Shown here: positions 1 to 8,260 of the stretch, piece by piece
Layout: every line of letters begins with the position of its first letter
Numbering within the stretch: position 1 is the first letter of the stretch
Assembly: GCF_000244975.1 (NCBI RefSeq)
Contig: NZ_CM001440.1
Location: 2,712,325 to 2,776,324, forward strand
Reading direction: 5' to 3'
DNA from: Saccharomonospora cyanea NA-134
Lineage (GTDB): Bacteria > Actinomycetota > Actinomycetes > Mycobacteriales > Pseudonocardiaceae
DNA: 64,000 nucleotides
Notes under the pieces: generated by a model
Database searches by the model: none
Told to the model about the DNA's origin: nothing
The model's input: the letters and a program-made list of their open reading frames with translations, nothing else
Program-made: the position numbers and the translations under genes

Positions 1-411
1 GGCTCGGTCGGCGGCCACGCCAGCGTCGGCCTCTACGCCGCGGGCAAGGCCGCCCTGGAGTCCATGACCGAAGCCCTGGCCATGGAGGTCGCCCAGTTCG
101 GTATCGCCGTCACCGTCCTCAACGCGGGTGGCTACGACACCGAGTTGTTCACCCGCGGCACCACCGCCACCGAACCCGACCCCGTCTACGCCGACCTGCG
201 CGCCGAACTCGCCGCGATGTGGAGCGAGGGCGCCCAGGACCACCCCGCCCAGGCGGCCGGCGTCGTCCGCGACATCGTGGCCATGCCCGAACCACCCCGG
301 CGCGTGATCCTCGGCAGCACCTCGTTCGACCTCGTGCGCGACATCTCCCGGCAACGGCAGGCCGACCTCGAACGCTGGGAGTCGCTCAGCCGCGCCGCCG
401 GGCGAGGGTGA
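1..411 (+). CDS. Short-chain dehydrogenase/reductase, 5' end outside window
   Basis: The frame is open from base 1, so only the C-terminal 136 residues are present. The segment reading LYAAGKAAL carries the SDR catalytic YxxxK pair, and it is followed by the usual ALAMEV helix and a VTVLNAGG strand where the family has its PG motif. The NAD(P)-binding Rossmann half lies upstream of the window. Classical SDRs oxidise or reduce alcohols, sugars or ketones; nothing here gives the substrate. The gene ends at TGA 409-411, and the next 188 bases hold no gene I can support. The ATG at 64 is internal to the gene and is not its start. Confidence 0.85.
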   Translation, partial: GSVGGHASVGLYAAGKAALESMTEALAMEVAQFGIAVTVLNAGGYDTELFTRGTTATEPDPVYADLRAELAAMWSEGAQDHPAQAAGVVRDIVAMPEPPRRVILGSTSFDLVRDISRQRQADLERWESLSRAAGRG

Positions 412-599
412 ACCGGTGCGAGCGAGCACGGTCGCGTAGCCGCCAGGCACGCTCCCGCCGAGCTCGCGCCGCGGGTCCGGCCCGGGCGTTCGCGCGAAAG
501 CACGATCACGCGCGAACGCCCGGCGGGACAGCGACCACCGGACCGCACAGGCCTCACCCACCTCTCCGCTATGTTGACGCACGGCGACAGGAGGGCAGA

Positions 600-1343
600 G
601 TGCACAGAGCAGGCGCCGACTGGTTGAGAACCACACCGATCGCCCACCGCGGTCTACACGACGACCGGCGACCGGAGAACAGCATGCCCGCCTTCGAAGC
701 GGCCCTCCGGTCCGGTTACGGCGTCGAACTGGACATCCACCCGTCCGCCGACAACCGACTCGTCGTCATGCACGACGACGACCTCGCACGCATGACGGGA
801 ACGAACGCGAAAGTCGCCGCGCTCGACGCCACCGAGGTCTCCCGCCTGACGCTTCTCGGCACCGACGCCACCGTCCCGCTGCTCGACGACGTACTCGACC
901 TCGTCGACGGGCGAGTCCCCGTCCTCGTCGAGATCAAACCCGGCACCCGCGCACACCAGATCGGACCCGCGGTCGCGAAGCTGCTGCGCACCTACCGCGG
1001 CCCGGTGGCGGTCCAGTCCTTCGACCCGCGCATCGTCGACTGGTTCCGCCGGGAACGACCGAGCGTGCTCCGCGGGCAGCTCGCCGGAGCACTCACCGAC
1101 CACTCCCTGCCACGAGCGCAGAAAGCGTTGTTGCGCTCGATGGCGGCCAACGTCGTCACCCGCCCCGACTTCCTGGCCTTCGACGTCGACTCGATGCCCA
1201 GCGCGTGGGTGTCGGTGTGGCGTCGAACGCTGCGTGTCCCGCTCCTGCTGTGGACCGTGCGCACAACGCGGCAACATCACCGCGCGTTCCGGTACGGTGC
1301 CAACGTGATTTTCGAAAACATGCGCCCGCCCATACGGTCGTAG
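600..1343 (+). CDS. Glycerophosphodiester phosphodiesterase, cytoplasmic type
   Basis: A GTG at 600 follows a strong AGGAGGG ribosome-binding site at 589-595 and gives 247 residues, the usual size of a UgpQ/GlpQ-like enzyme. Family hallmarks are visible in order: AHRGLHDDRRPENS near residue 15 (catalytic HR and the EN pair), VELDIH near residue 41 (metal-binding E and D) and VVMHDDDL near residue 55 (second catalytic His). It should hydrolyse glycerophosphodiesters to glycerol-3-phosphate and an alcohol. No signal peptide or membrane segment is seen, so it is probably cytoplasmic. It is the first of three GDPD-family genes within 15 kb. The upstream frame stays open well before 600, but those residues look like non-coding translation. 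Confidence 0.88.
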   Translation: MHRAGADWLRTTPIAHRGLHDDRRPENSMPAFEAALRSGYGVELDIHPSADNRLVVMHDDDLARMTGTNAKVAALDATEVSRLTLLGTDATVPLLDDVLDLVDGRVPVLVEIKPGTRAHQIGPAVAKLLRTYRGPVAVQSFDPRIVDWFRRERPSVLRGQLAGALTDHSLPRAQKALLRSMAANVVTRPDFLAFDVDSMPSAWVSVWRRTLRVPLLLWTVRTTRQHHRAFRYGANVIFENMRPPIRS

Positions 1344-1375
1344 GACGCTTTTCCACCGTCTGGGGGTGACATCAG

Positions 1376-2209
1376 GTGGGCGAAGCAATATCGGATGTCG
1401 CGATCAACCTGATCGCCGTTTTCATCGTCTTCCTGGGCCGACTCCTGGGATTCGACCTGTATGCCAGGTCCGTTCGCCTGTACCGCCGCACCCGCGTGGG
1501 ACTCCGCCGCCTGACCGGCGGCACCACCATCGTCCTCTACACCGACTGCGACGACGAGTTGCACACCTCTCGCACCCTGGCCAACCACCTCGAAACCACC
1601 GTTCGCGCCGACGGCCGGCGCGTGAAGGTCAAGGTCGTCCGCGACGGCGTGGACCTCGGCCGATGCTCGTTCTCCCCGAAAGCCGTGCTCGCCATTCTCG
1701 TGCTGCTGACCGATGTCACCCAACTCGACACGGACAAGCGCGACCGCGTCCGACTCCAACGCCGGCTCATCAACTACGTCCACAACGGTGGTTGCCTCGT
1801 TCTCGGCCACGACGTCATCTACCGCCGCTCCAGGAACGAACATCTCCAACGACTCGCCGGATGCGCCCTCGACAACTTCTCCAGAACCCGCGAACGCGTT
1901 CGCTACGTGCGGGTCGACGACGGGCCGCGCGCCACCACCCACAACACGTTGCGAACCCGCGCGCCCGAAACGTTCTCACTCACCGACAACGAGGTGATCG
2001 TGGGTGAATGGAACGACGATGTCGAATTCCTCTACGTCTGGGACAGGGACGAGAACACTCCGCTGGTCACTCGACGCACCGTCGGGAAAGGCACCGTCTT
2101 CTGGGTCAACAGCGCGGACAGCAGCGGCAAAGGCGCCCCGCGGTCGCTCGCCCGCCCGGAACCAGCGTTCGTCGCACTGCTGAACCTCCTCGTCACGACC
2201 ACACGCTGA
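1376..2209 (+). CDS. Membrane-anchored hypothetical protein, possible ThuA/GATase-like fold
   Basis: The GTG start at 1376 follows a GGGGGTG stretch and gives 277 residues. Residues about 8-25 (INLIAVFIVFLGRLLGF) form one hydrophobic helix, so the rest is probably anchored at the membrane. The soluble part has a strand TTIVLYTD, a central helix, then a VHNGGCLVLGHD strand-turn and a late GKGTVFWVN strand. That pattern of GG-plus-strand and GKG-V-W resembles ThuA or class I amidotransferase-like folds, but the usual catalytic Cys-His pair is not evident. I do not recognise the family. It runs head-to-tail after the GDPD gene and ends 3 bases from the convergent LacI gene. Confidence 0.6.
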   Translation: MGEAISDVAINLIAVFIVFLGRLLGFDLYARSVRLYRRTRVGLRRLTGGTTIVLYTDCDDELHTSRTLANHLETTVRADGRRVKVKVVRDGVDLGRCSFSPKAVLAILVLLTDVTQLDTDKRDRVRLQRRLINYVHNGGCLVLGHDVIYRRSRNEHLQRLAGCALDNFSRTRERVRYVRVDDGPRATTHNTLRTRAPETFSLTDNEVIVGEWNDDVEFLYVWDRDENTPLVTRRTVGKGTVFWVNSADSSGKGAPRSLARPEPAFVALLNLLVTTTR

Positions 2210-2212
2210 ACC

Positions 2213-3217
2213 TCACCCGCAGACCGGACCGGTGCTCGCCCGCACCTCCAACCGGGGCGTGAAACACACGTCGCCAGGCGACGGCAGCCCGTGCAACGGC
2301 GCCGACAGCCGCGCCCACGCCTGCAGGCCCAACTCCTCCTGCGGCACCGCGACCGTCGTCAACGCCGGATTGGTGTACCTCGCGAACGGGATGTCGTCGA
2401 ACCCGACCACGCTCATCCGCCCGGGCACCGCCACCCCGGCGGACTGCAACCACGCCAGCGCCCCCAGCGCCACGAGATCGTTGTAGCCGATGAGCGCCGT
2501 GGCACCCGTGGCCAGCGCCCGCTCCGCCGCCTCGTACCCGTCGTCGTGCATCGACCCGCACTCCAGCACGCTCAACCGGAACCGCTCACCCACGCAGGCC
2601 CGCAGTGTGTCCAACCGCTGCCGGTTGGACACACTGGCCGTCGGCCCCGCCAGGTACGCCACGTGCCGATGTCCGAGCCCCACCAGGTGCGCCACCACCG
2701 CACGCGCCCCCGCCGCGTAGTCCACCCACACCGTCGGAACGTCCAGGCCAGCCACCTGACGGTTCACCAGCACCAGGGGTCGCAACCCGTCGACCAGCTC
2801 ACACAACTCGTCGTCGGCCACGCGTGGCGAGCACAACACCAGCCCGTCGGTGCGCAACCGGGTCTCTCGTGCCAGCACCGGCTCCTCCCCGGGAGTCTCG
2901 TGGCTGTCGCCGACCACGACCCGGTACCCTTGCGCGTTCGCGGCCCGGCTGATGCCGCGCAACACCGACTGGAACATCGGGTTGCCCAGATCGGGCACGA
3001 GGATGGCGACCAGACCGGTGCGGCCGGTGGCCAGGCCCTGCGCGAGCGCGCTCGGCCGGTAGCCGAGGGATCCGGCCACCCGCTGGACCCGCTGGGCGAG
3101 TTCGGCGGCCACCTTGGCCTGCCCGTTCATCACGCGTGACACGGTGGCAGGGGAGACCCCGGCCGCCCGGGCGACGTCCCGGATCGTCACCGTCCGCGTC
3201 CGCTGTGGTCTGCCCAT
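2213..3217 (-). CDS. LacI-family transcriptional regulator
   Basis: The ATG at 3217 is preceded by GGGAGGGG and gives 334 residues, the standard LacI length. An N-terminal helix-turn-helix (VTIRDVARAAGVSPATVSRV, residues about 10-29) and hinge helix are followed by a periplasmic-binding-protein-like effector domain (GLVAILVPDLGNPMF onward, VVGFDDIPF near the C-terminus). It is transcribed divergently from the two pectinase genes. Palindromes of the LacI type lie in its own leader and upstream of the first pectinase, so it most likely represses both and itself, with a pectin breakdown product as inducer. The open frame reaches 3370, but that extension would read through an operator and has no ribosome-binding site. 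Confidence 0.9.
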   Translation of the reverse strand: MGRPQRTRTVTIRDVARAAGVSPATVSRVMNGQAKVAAELAQRVQRVAGSLGYRPSALAQGLATGRTGLVAILVPDLGNPMFQSVLRGISRAANAQGYRVVVGDSHETPGEEPVLARETRLRTDGLVLCSPRVADDELCELVDGLRPLVLVNRQVAGLDVPTVWVDYAAGARAVVAHLVGLGHRHVAYLAGPTASVSNRQRLDTLRACVGERFRLSVLECGSMHDDGYEAAERALATGATALIGYNDLVALGALAWLQSAGVAVPGRMSVVGFDDIPFARYTNPALTTVAVPQEELGLQAWARLSAPLHGLPSPGDVCFTPRLEVRASTGPVCG

Positions 3218-3246
3218 GCGCCCCTCCCACCTGCTGCGGCCTGGGG

Positions 3247-3260
3247 TGGAACCGGTTTCA
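3247..3260. promoter_or_regulatory. Probable LacI-type operator, autoregulatory
   Basis: TGGAACCGGTTTCA is a near-palindrome centred on CCGG with one mismatched pair. It sits 30 bases upstream of the lacI-like start codon and shares the AACCGGTT core with the site at 3389-3402. Confidence 0.7.
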
Positions 3261-3388
3261 TCCCCATGCCTCACGGAAGGCCCGATGCTAGCCCACCGCC
3301 ACGCGCCCGTACCGGCGTCGCGCCCCAGGTGAACGGGGAGGTCCGCACCATCGGCCGTTGACAGTCCCACCGGCGGTGTGATTCCGTC

Positions 3389-3402
3389 GGAAACCGGTTT
3401 CC
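3389..3402. promoter_or_regulatory. Probable LacI-type operator upstream of the pectinase genes
   Basis: GGAAACCGGTTTCC is a perfect 14-bp palindrome 83 bases before the first GH28 start. LacI-family operators typically have an even palindrome with a central CG, as here. The imperfect copy at 3247-3260 supports one regulator binding both. Confidence 0.75.
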
Positions 3403-3484
3403 CACCTGTGGGACCGGATCAGCGAGCGTGCTCTCCAGCTCCGCCGACCGTGCTCGACGCCGAGTGCTCAAGCGAGGAGATCCC

Positions 3485-4942
3485 ATGGCCGTTCCGCTCA
3501 CCCGCCTCCTCACCGCCACCCTCGTCGTGGCGGCCCTCACCACCTCTGCCCACCCCGGATTCGCGACCGCCGAACCGGCACCGCCACCACCCCCGGCTCC
3601 CACCGCCCAAGGCTGGGAACTGGCCGACGAGATCCGCAGCACCGTCAAACCACCCCGCATCCCGCAACGCCGGTTCACCGTCACCGACCACGGCGCCGAC
3701 CCCACCGGGCACCGCGACAGCACCCACGCCATCGCCGCCGCGATCGCCACCGCGGCACGCAAGGGCGGCGGCAAGGTCGTCGTGCCACCGGGGGAGTACC
3801 ACACCGGCGCCATCCACTTGCGCAGCAACATCGAACTGCACATCAGCCGCGGCGCCACCCTGCGCTTCAGCCAGGACCCGGCCGACTACCTGCCCATGGT
3901 CCACACCCGCTGGGAAGGCATCGAGCTCTACAACTACTCGCCGTTCGTCTACGCCCACGGCGTCCACGACGTCGCCATCACCGGCGGCGGCGTGCTCGAC
4001 GGCCAGGCCAACCCACAGCACTGGTGGCCGTGGAAGACCGAGCCCGACGGGCGCGGCGGCGTCATCGAGACCGAACACCGCGACGCCCTGCACGCCATGG
4101 CCGAACGAGGCGTCCCCGTGGAACAGCGCCGCTTCACCGACAGCAAACTGCGGCCGAACTTCGTCCAGTTCTACCGCAGCTCCGACATCCTGGTCTCCGG
4201 GGTCACCCTCACCAACTCACCGATGTGGATGATCCACCCCGTGCTGTCGGAGAACGTCATCGTCGACGGCGTCACCCTCGACAGCCCCGACGGCCCCAAC
4301 AGCGACGGCGTCAACCCCGAGTCCAGCCGCAACGTCGTCATCCGCAACTCCAGTTTCGACAACGGCGACGACTGCATCGCCATCAAGTCGGGCCGCAACG
4401 CCGACGGCCGCCGCATCGGGGTGCCCAGCGAGAACATCGTCATCCACGACAACCGCATGTTCGACGGCCACGGCGGCGTGGTCATCGGCAGCGAGATGTC
4501 CGGCGACGTGCGCAACGTCTTCGCCGAGCGCAACGTCATGGACAGCCCCCGCCTCGACCGGGCCCTGCGCATCAAGACCAACTCCGTGCGCGGCGGCACC
4601 GTCGAGGGCGTCTACTTCCGCGACAACGACATCCCCGAAGTGGCCGACGCCGTCATCCGGGTCAACTTCCACTACGAGGAAGGCGACACCGGCGACTTCA
4701 CCCCCACCGTGCGCGGCCTCCACATCGAAAACGTCCACAGTGTCGGTGGCGAGTTCGCCCTCTACCTGCGCGGCTACGAACGCTCACCGGTCACCGACGT
4801 CACCATCCGCGACTCGACGTTCTCCGAGGTCACCACACCCATGCTGCTGGAACACGTCCGCGGCCTGGCCCTGGAGAACGTCACGATCAACGGCACCCCC
4901 TACGACGAGACCATCGACCACGGCGCGAGGAGCCACCGATGA
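3485..4942 (+). CDS. Secreted glycoside hydrolase family 28 (polygalacturonase-like)
   Basis: The ATG at 3485 follows GAGGAGA and encodes 485 residues. An N-terminal signal peptide (hydrophobic core LLTATLVVAALTTSA, about residues 8-22) precedes a proline-rich linker and a right-handed beta-helix. All four GH28 motifs are present in order: NSDG near residue 271, GDDCIAIKSG near 293, GHGGVVIGSEMSG near 328 and RIKTN near 361. The enzyme should cut alpha-1,4-galacturonan outside the cell; the GSEMSG context is common in exo-acting bacterial members. It overlaps the next GH28 gene by 4 bases (ATGA), so the two are co-translated, and both lie behind the LacI operator. Confidence 0.92.
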   Translation: MAVPLTRLLTATLVVAALTTSAHPGFATAEPAPPPPPAPTAQGWELADEIRSTVKPPRIPQRRFTVTDHGADPTGHRDSTHAIAAAIATAARKGGGKVVVPPGEYHTGAIHLRSNIELHISRGATLRFSQDPADYLPMVHTRWEGIELYNYSPFVYAHGVHDVAITGGGVLDGQANPQHWWPWKTEPDGRGGVIETEHRDALHAMAERGVPVEQRRFTDSKLRPNFVQFYRSSDILVSGVTLTNSPMWMIHPVLSENVIVDGVTLDSPDGPNSDGVNPESSRNVVIRNSSFDNGDDCIAIKSGRNADGRRIGVPSENIVIHDNRMFDGHGGVVIGSEMSGDVRNVFAERNVMDSPRLDRALRIKTNSVRGGTVEGVYFRDNDIPEVADAVIRVNFHYEEGDTGDFTPTVRGLHIENVHSVGGEFALYLRGYERSPVTDVTIRDSTFSEVTTPMLLEHVRGLALENVTINGTPYDETIDHGARSHR

Positions 4943-6321
4943 CCCCCACCCGCACTACAGCAGTAGTAACCGCGGTGCTGCTCGCCACCACCCTCACCGC
5001 CGGCGCGGCCGCCGACCAACAGGTGCCGGGGGAGCGGGGCGACTGGGCGCACGCCATGCGCATCGTCCGCGACATCGCAGCACCCTCCATCCCGGACCGC
5101 GACTACCTCGTCACCGACTTCGGCGCCGTCGGCGACGGCCGCACCGACTCCCACGACGCGATCACCGCCGCCATCGCCGCCGCCCACACCGACGGAGGCG
5201 GCCGCGTCGTCCTCCCCGAAGGCACCTGGCGCTCCGACGGCCCCCTCCACCTCGAAAGCCACATCGAACTGCACGTCTCCGACGGCGCCCACCTGATCTT
5301 CGGACCCGACCCGGCCGACTACCTCCCCGCCGTCCACACCCGGTGGGAAGGCACCGAGATGTACGGCTACTCACCCCTCATCTACGCCCACGACGTCCAC
5401 GACGTCGCCATCACCGGCAACGGTGTCATCGACGGCAACCCCGACAGCGAGTTCCACACCTGGACCGACAAACAGGACGCCGACGTACAAGCACTGCGCC
5501 GCATGGGCTTCGACGGCGTCCCCCTGGAGCAACGCCAGTTCGGCGAAGGCCACCACCTACGCCCCAGCATGATCCAGATCTTCGACGCCGAACGCGTCCT
5601 GCTCGCCGACTACACCGTCCGCAACTCGCCCTTCTGGATCAACCACCTCGTCTACACCGACGACGCCGTCGTCCGCGGCCTCACCGTCGACTCCCACAAC
5701 CCCAACAACGACGGCGTCGACGTCGACTCCAGCACCGACGTCCTCATCGAACACAACACCTTCCGCACCGGCGACGACTCCGTCGTGGTCAAGTCAGGAC
5801 GCGACAAGGACGGCCGGGACATCGGCAGACCCAGCCGCAACGTCGTCGTCCGCCACAACGACATGGGCGGCGAGGACGGCATCGCCCTCGGCAGCGAGAT
5901 GTCCGGCGGCATCAGCCACGTCTACTTCACCGACAACACCCTGCGCTCCGGCGCCGCCGCCATCCGGTTCAAGGGCAACCTCGACCGCGGCGGCACCGTC
6001 GAACACATCCGCGTCCGCAACTTCGACATCGACTCCTTCGAACGGCTCATCTGGTTCCAGCTCGACTACCCCGGCGAACTCGGAGGCGACTTCCCACCCG
6101 TCTACCGCGACATCGTGTTCTCCGACTTCACCGTCACCAGCGCCGACACACTGCTGGAAATCCACGGACCCGACGCCGCGCCCCTACGCGACGTGACACT
6201 GCGCAACATCACCGTCGCCCACACCGACACCCCGATGATCCTCGACAACGTCGAAGACCTCACCTTCGACGGCGTCACCGTCGCCGGGCAACGCGTCGAC
6301 GGAACCCTCCACTGGCGCTGA
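4939..6321 (+). CDS. Secreted GH28 paralog with altered active-site motifs
   Basis: The ATG at 4939 overlaps the stop of the first pectinase. The 460-residue product has a signal peptide (TAVVTAVLLATTLTAGAAA) and the same beta-helix. NNDG near residue 255 and GDDSVVVKSG near 277 keep the catalytic aspartates. The GHG motif is replaced by GEDGIALGSEMSG near 310, and RIK by RFKGN near 343. Loss of the conserved His and change of the substrate-carboxylate-binding motif suggest a different substrate (for example substituted or unsaturated uronides) or weakened activity. It shares the LacI-controlled transcript and probably acts on products of its neighbour. Confidence 0.9.
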   Translation: MTPTRTTAVVTAVLLATTLTAGAAADQQVPGERGDWAHAMRIVRDIAAPSIPDRDYLVTDFGAVGDGRTDSHDAITAAIAAAHTDGGGRVVLPEGTWRSDGPLHLESHIELHVSDGAHLIFGPDPADYLPAVHTRWEGTEMYGYSPLIYAHDVHDVAITGNGVIDGNPDSEFHTWTDKQDADVQALRRMGFDGVPLEQRQFGEGHHLRPSMIQIFDAERVLLADYTVRNSPFWINHLVYTDDAVVRGLTVDSHNPNNDGVDVDSSTDVLIEHNTFRTGDDSVVVKSGRDKDGRDIGRPSRNVVVRHNDMGGEDGIALGSEMSGGISHVYFTDNTLRSGAAAIRFKGNLDRGGTVEHIRVRNFDIDSFERLIWFQLDYPGELGGDFPPVYRDIVFSDFTVTSADTLLEIHGPDAAPLRDVTLRNITVAHTDTPMILDNVEDLTFDGVTVAGQRVDGTLHWR

Positions 6322-6328
6322 CCACAAC

Positions 6329-6371
6329 ACGGGTGAGGTGAGGCGGACCGCGTCCACCTCACCTCACCCGT
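6329..6371. terminator. Bidirectional hairpin terminator
   Basis: A perfect 15-bp inverted repeat (6329-6343 with 6357-6371) encloses a second small hairpin (GGAC/GTCC). It lies between the convergent GH28 and WYL genes and overlaps the WYL stop codon. Confidence 0.75.
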
Positions 6372-7296
6372 ACCGCGCCACGAGCTCACCACCGATGCGG
6401 GCAAGCTCCGCCCGCACCGCCTCCGGCTCCACCACCTCCAGCAGCGCGCCCCACCCCGCGAGCTGCTCGGCCACCGACCGCGACGTGTGCGCCGCCACCC
6501 GCACCCGCGCCTGTTCCTGGTCCACCACCGTGCAGTGCCGACCGAACTGCCTGCGCAACACCCACACCAACCCCGGATCCACCACCACCGTCGCCCCGAC
6601 CGGAGAACGCCGCCGCTCCACCTCCCCGACCACCTCGTCCCACACCCGCCCCAGATCCAGCCCCTCGGGATGCTCGGCCGCCGCCTCCAACACCTCCACA
6701 TCCCGCACCCGATCCAGCCGGAACGTCCGCCGCCCCGCGTCCGTGCCCGCCACCAGGTACCAGACGTCCTCCTTCTCCACGAGCCCCCACGGATGCACCA
6801 CCCGCGGCTCCCGCCGCTCGCCGTAGACCAACCGCACCACCCGCCGTGACACCACCGCCCGCCGCAACACCCCCAACACCTCCGGCCGAGCCCCCTCGGA
6901 CCGCCCCCACCCCGCCGGATCCACCACCACCGAGCCCGACGCCGCCCACGCCTGCTCCCGCATCGGCTCCGGCAACGCCCGAACCAACTTCCGCAACGCG
7001 GCCCGCAACTCCGGTGACACCGACCCCCGCGACATCGCCCGCGCCACCGACCACACCACCTCGCGCGCCTCACCCTCCGTCAACCCGGTCAGATCCGTGC
7101 GCGCCCCACCCACCAGCGACCAACCCCCACCACGCCCCGGCTGCGCATACACCGGAACCCCCGCCGACGACAACGCCCCCAGATCCCGCCGCGCCGTCGC
7201 CACCGACACCTCCAACTCCTCAGCCAACTCCGACGCCGTCACCCGACCCCGCGCCTGCAACACCAACAGGGCAGCCACCAACCGATCCGCACGCAT
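6364..7296 (-). CDS. WYL-domain transcriptional regulator with DeoR-type HTH
   Basis: The ATG at 7296 is preceded by GGATGGGGGG and gives 310 residues. The N-terminus is a winged helix (RLVAALLVLQARGRVTASEL, then VSVATARRDLGAL). The C-terminal half is a WYL-type sensor (VEKEDVWYLVAGTDAGRRTFRLDRV) with a WCX-like tail. Such proteins bind small ligands or nucleic acid and usually control a divergent gene. Here that gene encodes a VOC-fold enzyme 91 bases away, and an inverted repeat lies between them. Confidence 0.87.
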   Translation of the reverse strand: MRADRLVAALLVLQARGRVTASELAEELEVSVATARRDLGALSSAGVPVYAQPGRGGGWSLVGGARTDLTGLTEGEAREVVWSVARAMSRGSVSPELRAALRKLVRALPEPMREQAWAASGSVVVDPAGWGRSEGARPEVLGVLRRAVVSRRVVRLVYGERREPRVVHPWGLVEKEDVWYLVAGTDAGRRTFRLDRVRDVEVLEAAAEHPEGLDLGRVWDEVVGEVERRRSPVGATVVVDPGLVWVLRRQFGRHCTVVDQEQARVRVAAHTSRSVAEQLAGWGALLEVVEPEAVRAELARIGGELVARYG

Positions 7297-7316
7297 CCCC
7301 CCATCCTCGCGCGAAA

Positions 7317-7339
7317 AAGTGCGCACAGGATGAGCACTT
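7317..7339. promoter_or_regulatory. Inverted repeat in the WYL/VOC divergent promoter
   Basis: AAGTGC (7317-7322) and GCACTT (7334-7339) are separated by 11 bases, midway between the two divergent start codons. This is a plausible WYL-regulator operator; binding is inferred. Confidence 0.5.
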
Positions 7340-7387
7340 AGCCCCCGCACCATGGACCCAGCGACCACACGACCCAGGGAGAACCCC

Positions 7388-7789
7388 ATGCTGCGAGGAC
7401 TGTCCACCGTCGTCTTCCAGGCCGACGACCTCGACGCCGCCCGCGAGTGGTACACCGACGTACTCGGCGTCGAGCCCTACTTCGTCCGACCGCTACAGGG
7501 CCCCACCGCCTACCTCGAATACCGGCTCGGCGACCTCCAGCACGAGCTCGGCATCATCGCCCGCGCCCACGCACCCCACCCCGCACCACCACACCCGGCA
7601 GGCGCCGTCACCTACTGGCACGTCGACAACGTGCGGAAGACCTACGACACCCTGCTCGCCAAAGGCGCCACCGAACACGAAGCCCCCGTCGACCGCGAAG
7701 CGGGCTTCGTCACCGCCTCGGTCACCGACCCCTTCGGCAACATCCTCGGCCTCATGCACAGCCCCCACTACCTGAGCATGCTGCCCTGA
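7388..7789 (+). CDS. VOC-superfamily (glyoxalase/bleomycin-resistance fold) protein
   Basis: The ATG at 7388 follows AGGGAG and encodes 133 residues, typical for a two-module VOC protein. LSTVVFQADDLDAAREWYTDVLGVEPYF is the classic first beta-alpha module; AVTYWHVDNVRKTYDTLLAKGATE and VTDPFGNILGLM form the second. Metal ligands would come from the His and Glu side chains on these strands. Members are dioxygenases, glyoxalases, isomerases or drug-binding proteins, and the substrate is not evident. It is divergent from, and probably controlled by, the WYL regulator. Confidence 0.85.
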   Translation: MLRGLSTVVFQADDLDAAREWYTDVLGVEPYFVRPLQGPTAYLEYRLGDLQHELGIIARAHAPHPAPPHPAGAVTYWHVDNVRKTYDTLLAKGATEHEAPVDREAGFVTASVTDPFGNILGLMHSPHYLSMLP

Positions 7790-7893
7790 CACCACGACCG
7801 ACCCGGTGCGGTGACTTTCGACCCTCCCCAGCACTCCCGGCATTTTCGACTCTGGGGATTCGGATCGGTGTTCACAGAGAGGATGAACCGGCC

Positions 7894-8187
7894 ATGACCA
7901 CTGCCATCGGCTTCTTGAAGTGGACCGACGAGGGCGCACGAACGTACCGGGAAACGGTGCAACGGTACGAGGCCACCACCAAACTCGCCGAACGCCTGGG
8001 CGTCACGATCTCCCACATCTACTGGACCCCCGGCGGCCCCTACGACATCGTCTGCGTCATCGAAGCACCGGACACGGAGAAACTCGCGGCCTTCACGCTG
8101 GAAAGCCAGACCCGAGGAACACTGCGAGTGAAGTGGGCGAACGCCTACGGTCCCGACCAGATGCGCGACCTGCTGTCCAACGCCTGA
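7894..8187 (+). CDS. GYD-domain protein
   Basis: The ATG at 7894 lies 10 bases after AGAGAGGA and gives 97 residues. FLKWTDEGARTYRETVQRYEATTKLAERLGV and YWTPGGPYDIVCVIEAPD match the small alpha/beta GYD family, which has a ferredoxin-like dimeric fold and an unknown role. The frame is open from 7447, but that part is a shadow of the VOC gene. It is followed by a hairpin terminator shared with the convergent formamidase gene. Confidence 0.8.
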   Translation: MTTAIGFLKWTDEGARTYRETVQRYEATTKLAERLGVTISHIYWTPGGPYDIVCVIEAPDTEKLAAFTLESQTRGTLRVKWANAYGPDQMRDLLSNA

Positions 8188-8202
8188 CGCCCACACGGGA
8201 AC

Positions 8203-8232
8203 GTGGTGGGGCGGACACACCCGCCCCACCAC
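8203..8232. terminator. Bidirectional hairpin terminator
   Basis: GTGGTGGGGCGG (8203-8214) and its exact complement at 8221-8232 form a 12-bp stem with a 6-base loop between two convergent genes. Confidence 0.75.
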
Positions 8233-8260
8233 AACGATCCGACCCGCCGGGGGAGCGGCC

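Noticed and set aside
4024..6341. Very long overlapping plus-strand frames (765 and 533 codons) through the GH28 genes
   Set aside because: They are Arg/Pro/His-rich alternate-frame translations of GC-rich coding DNA with no ribosome-binding site or motif; only the tail of the first frame (4939-6321) is a real gene.
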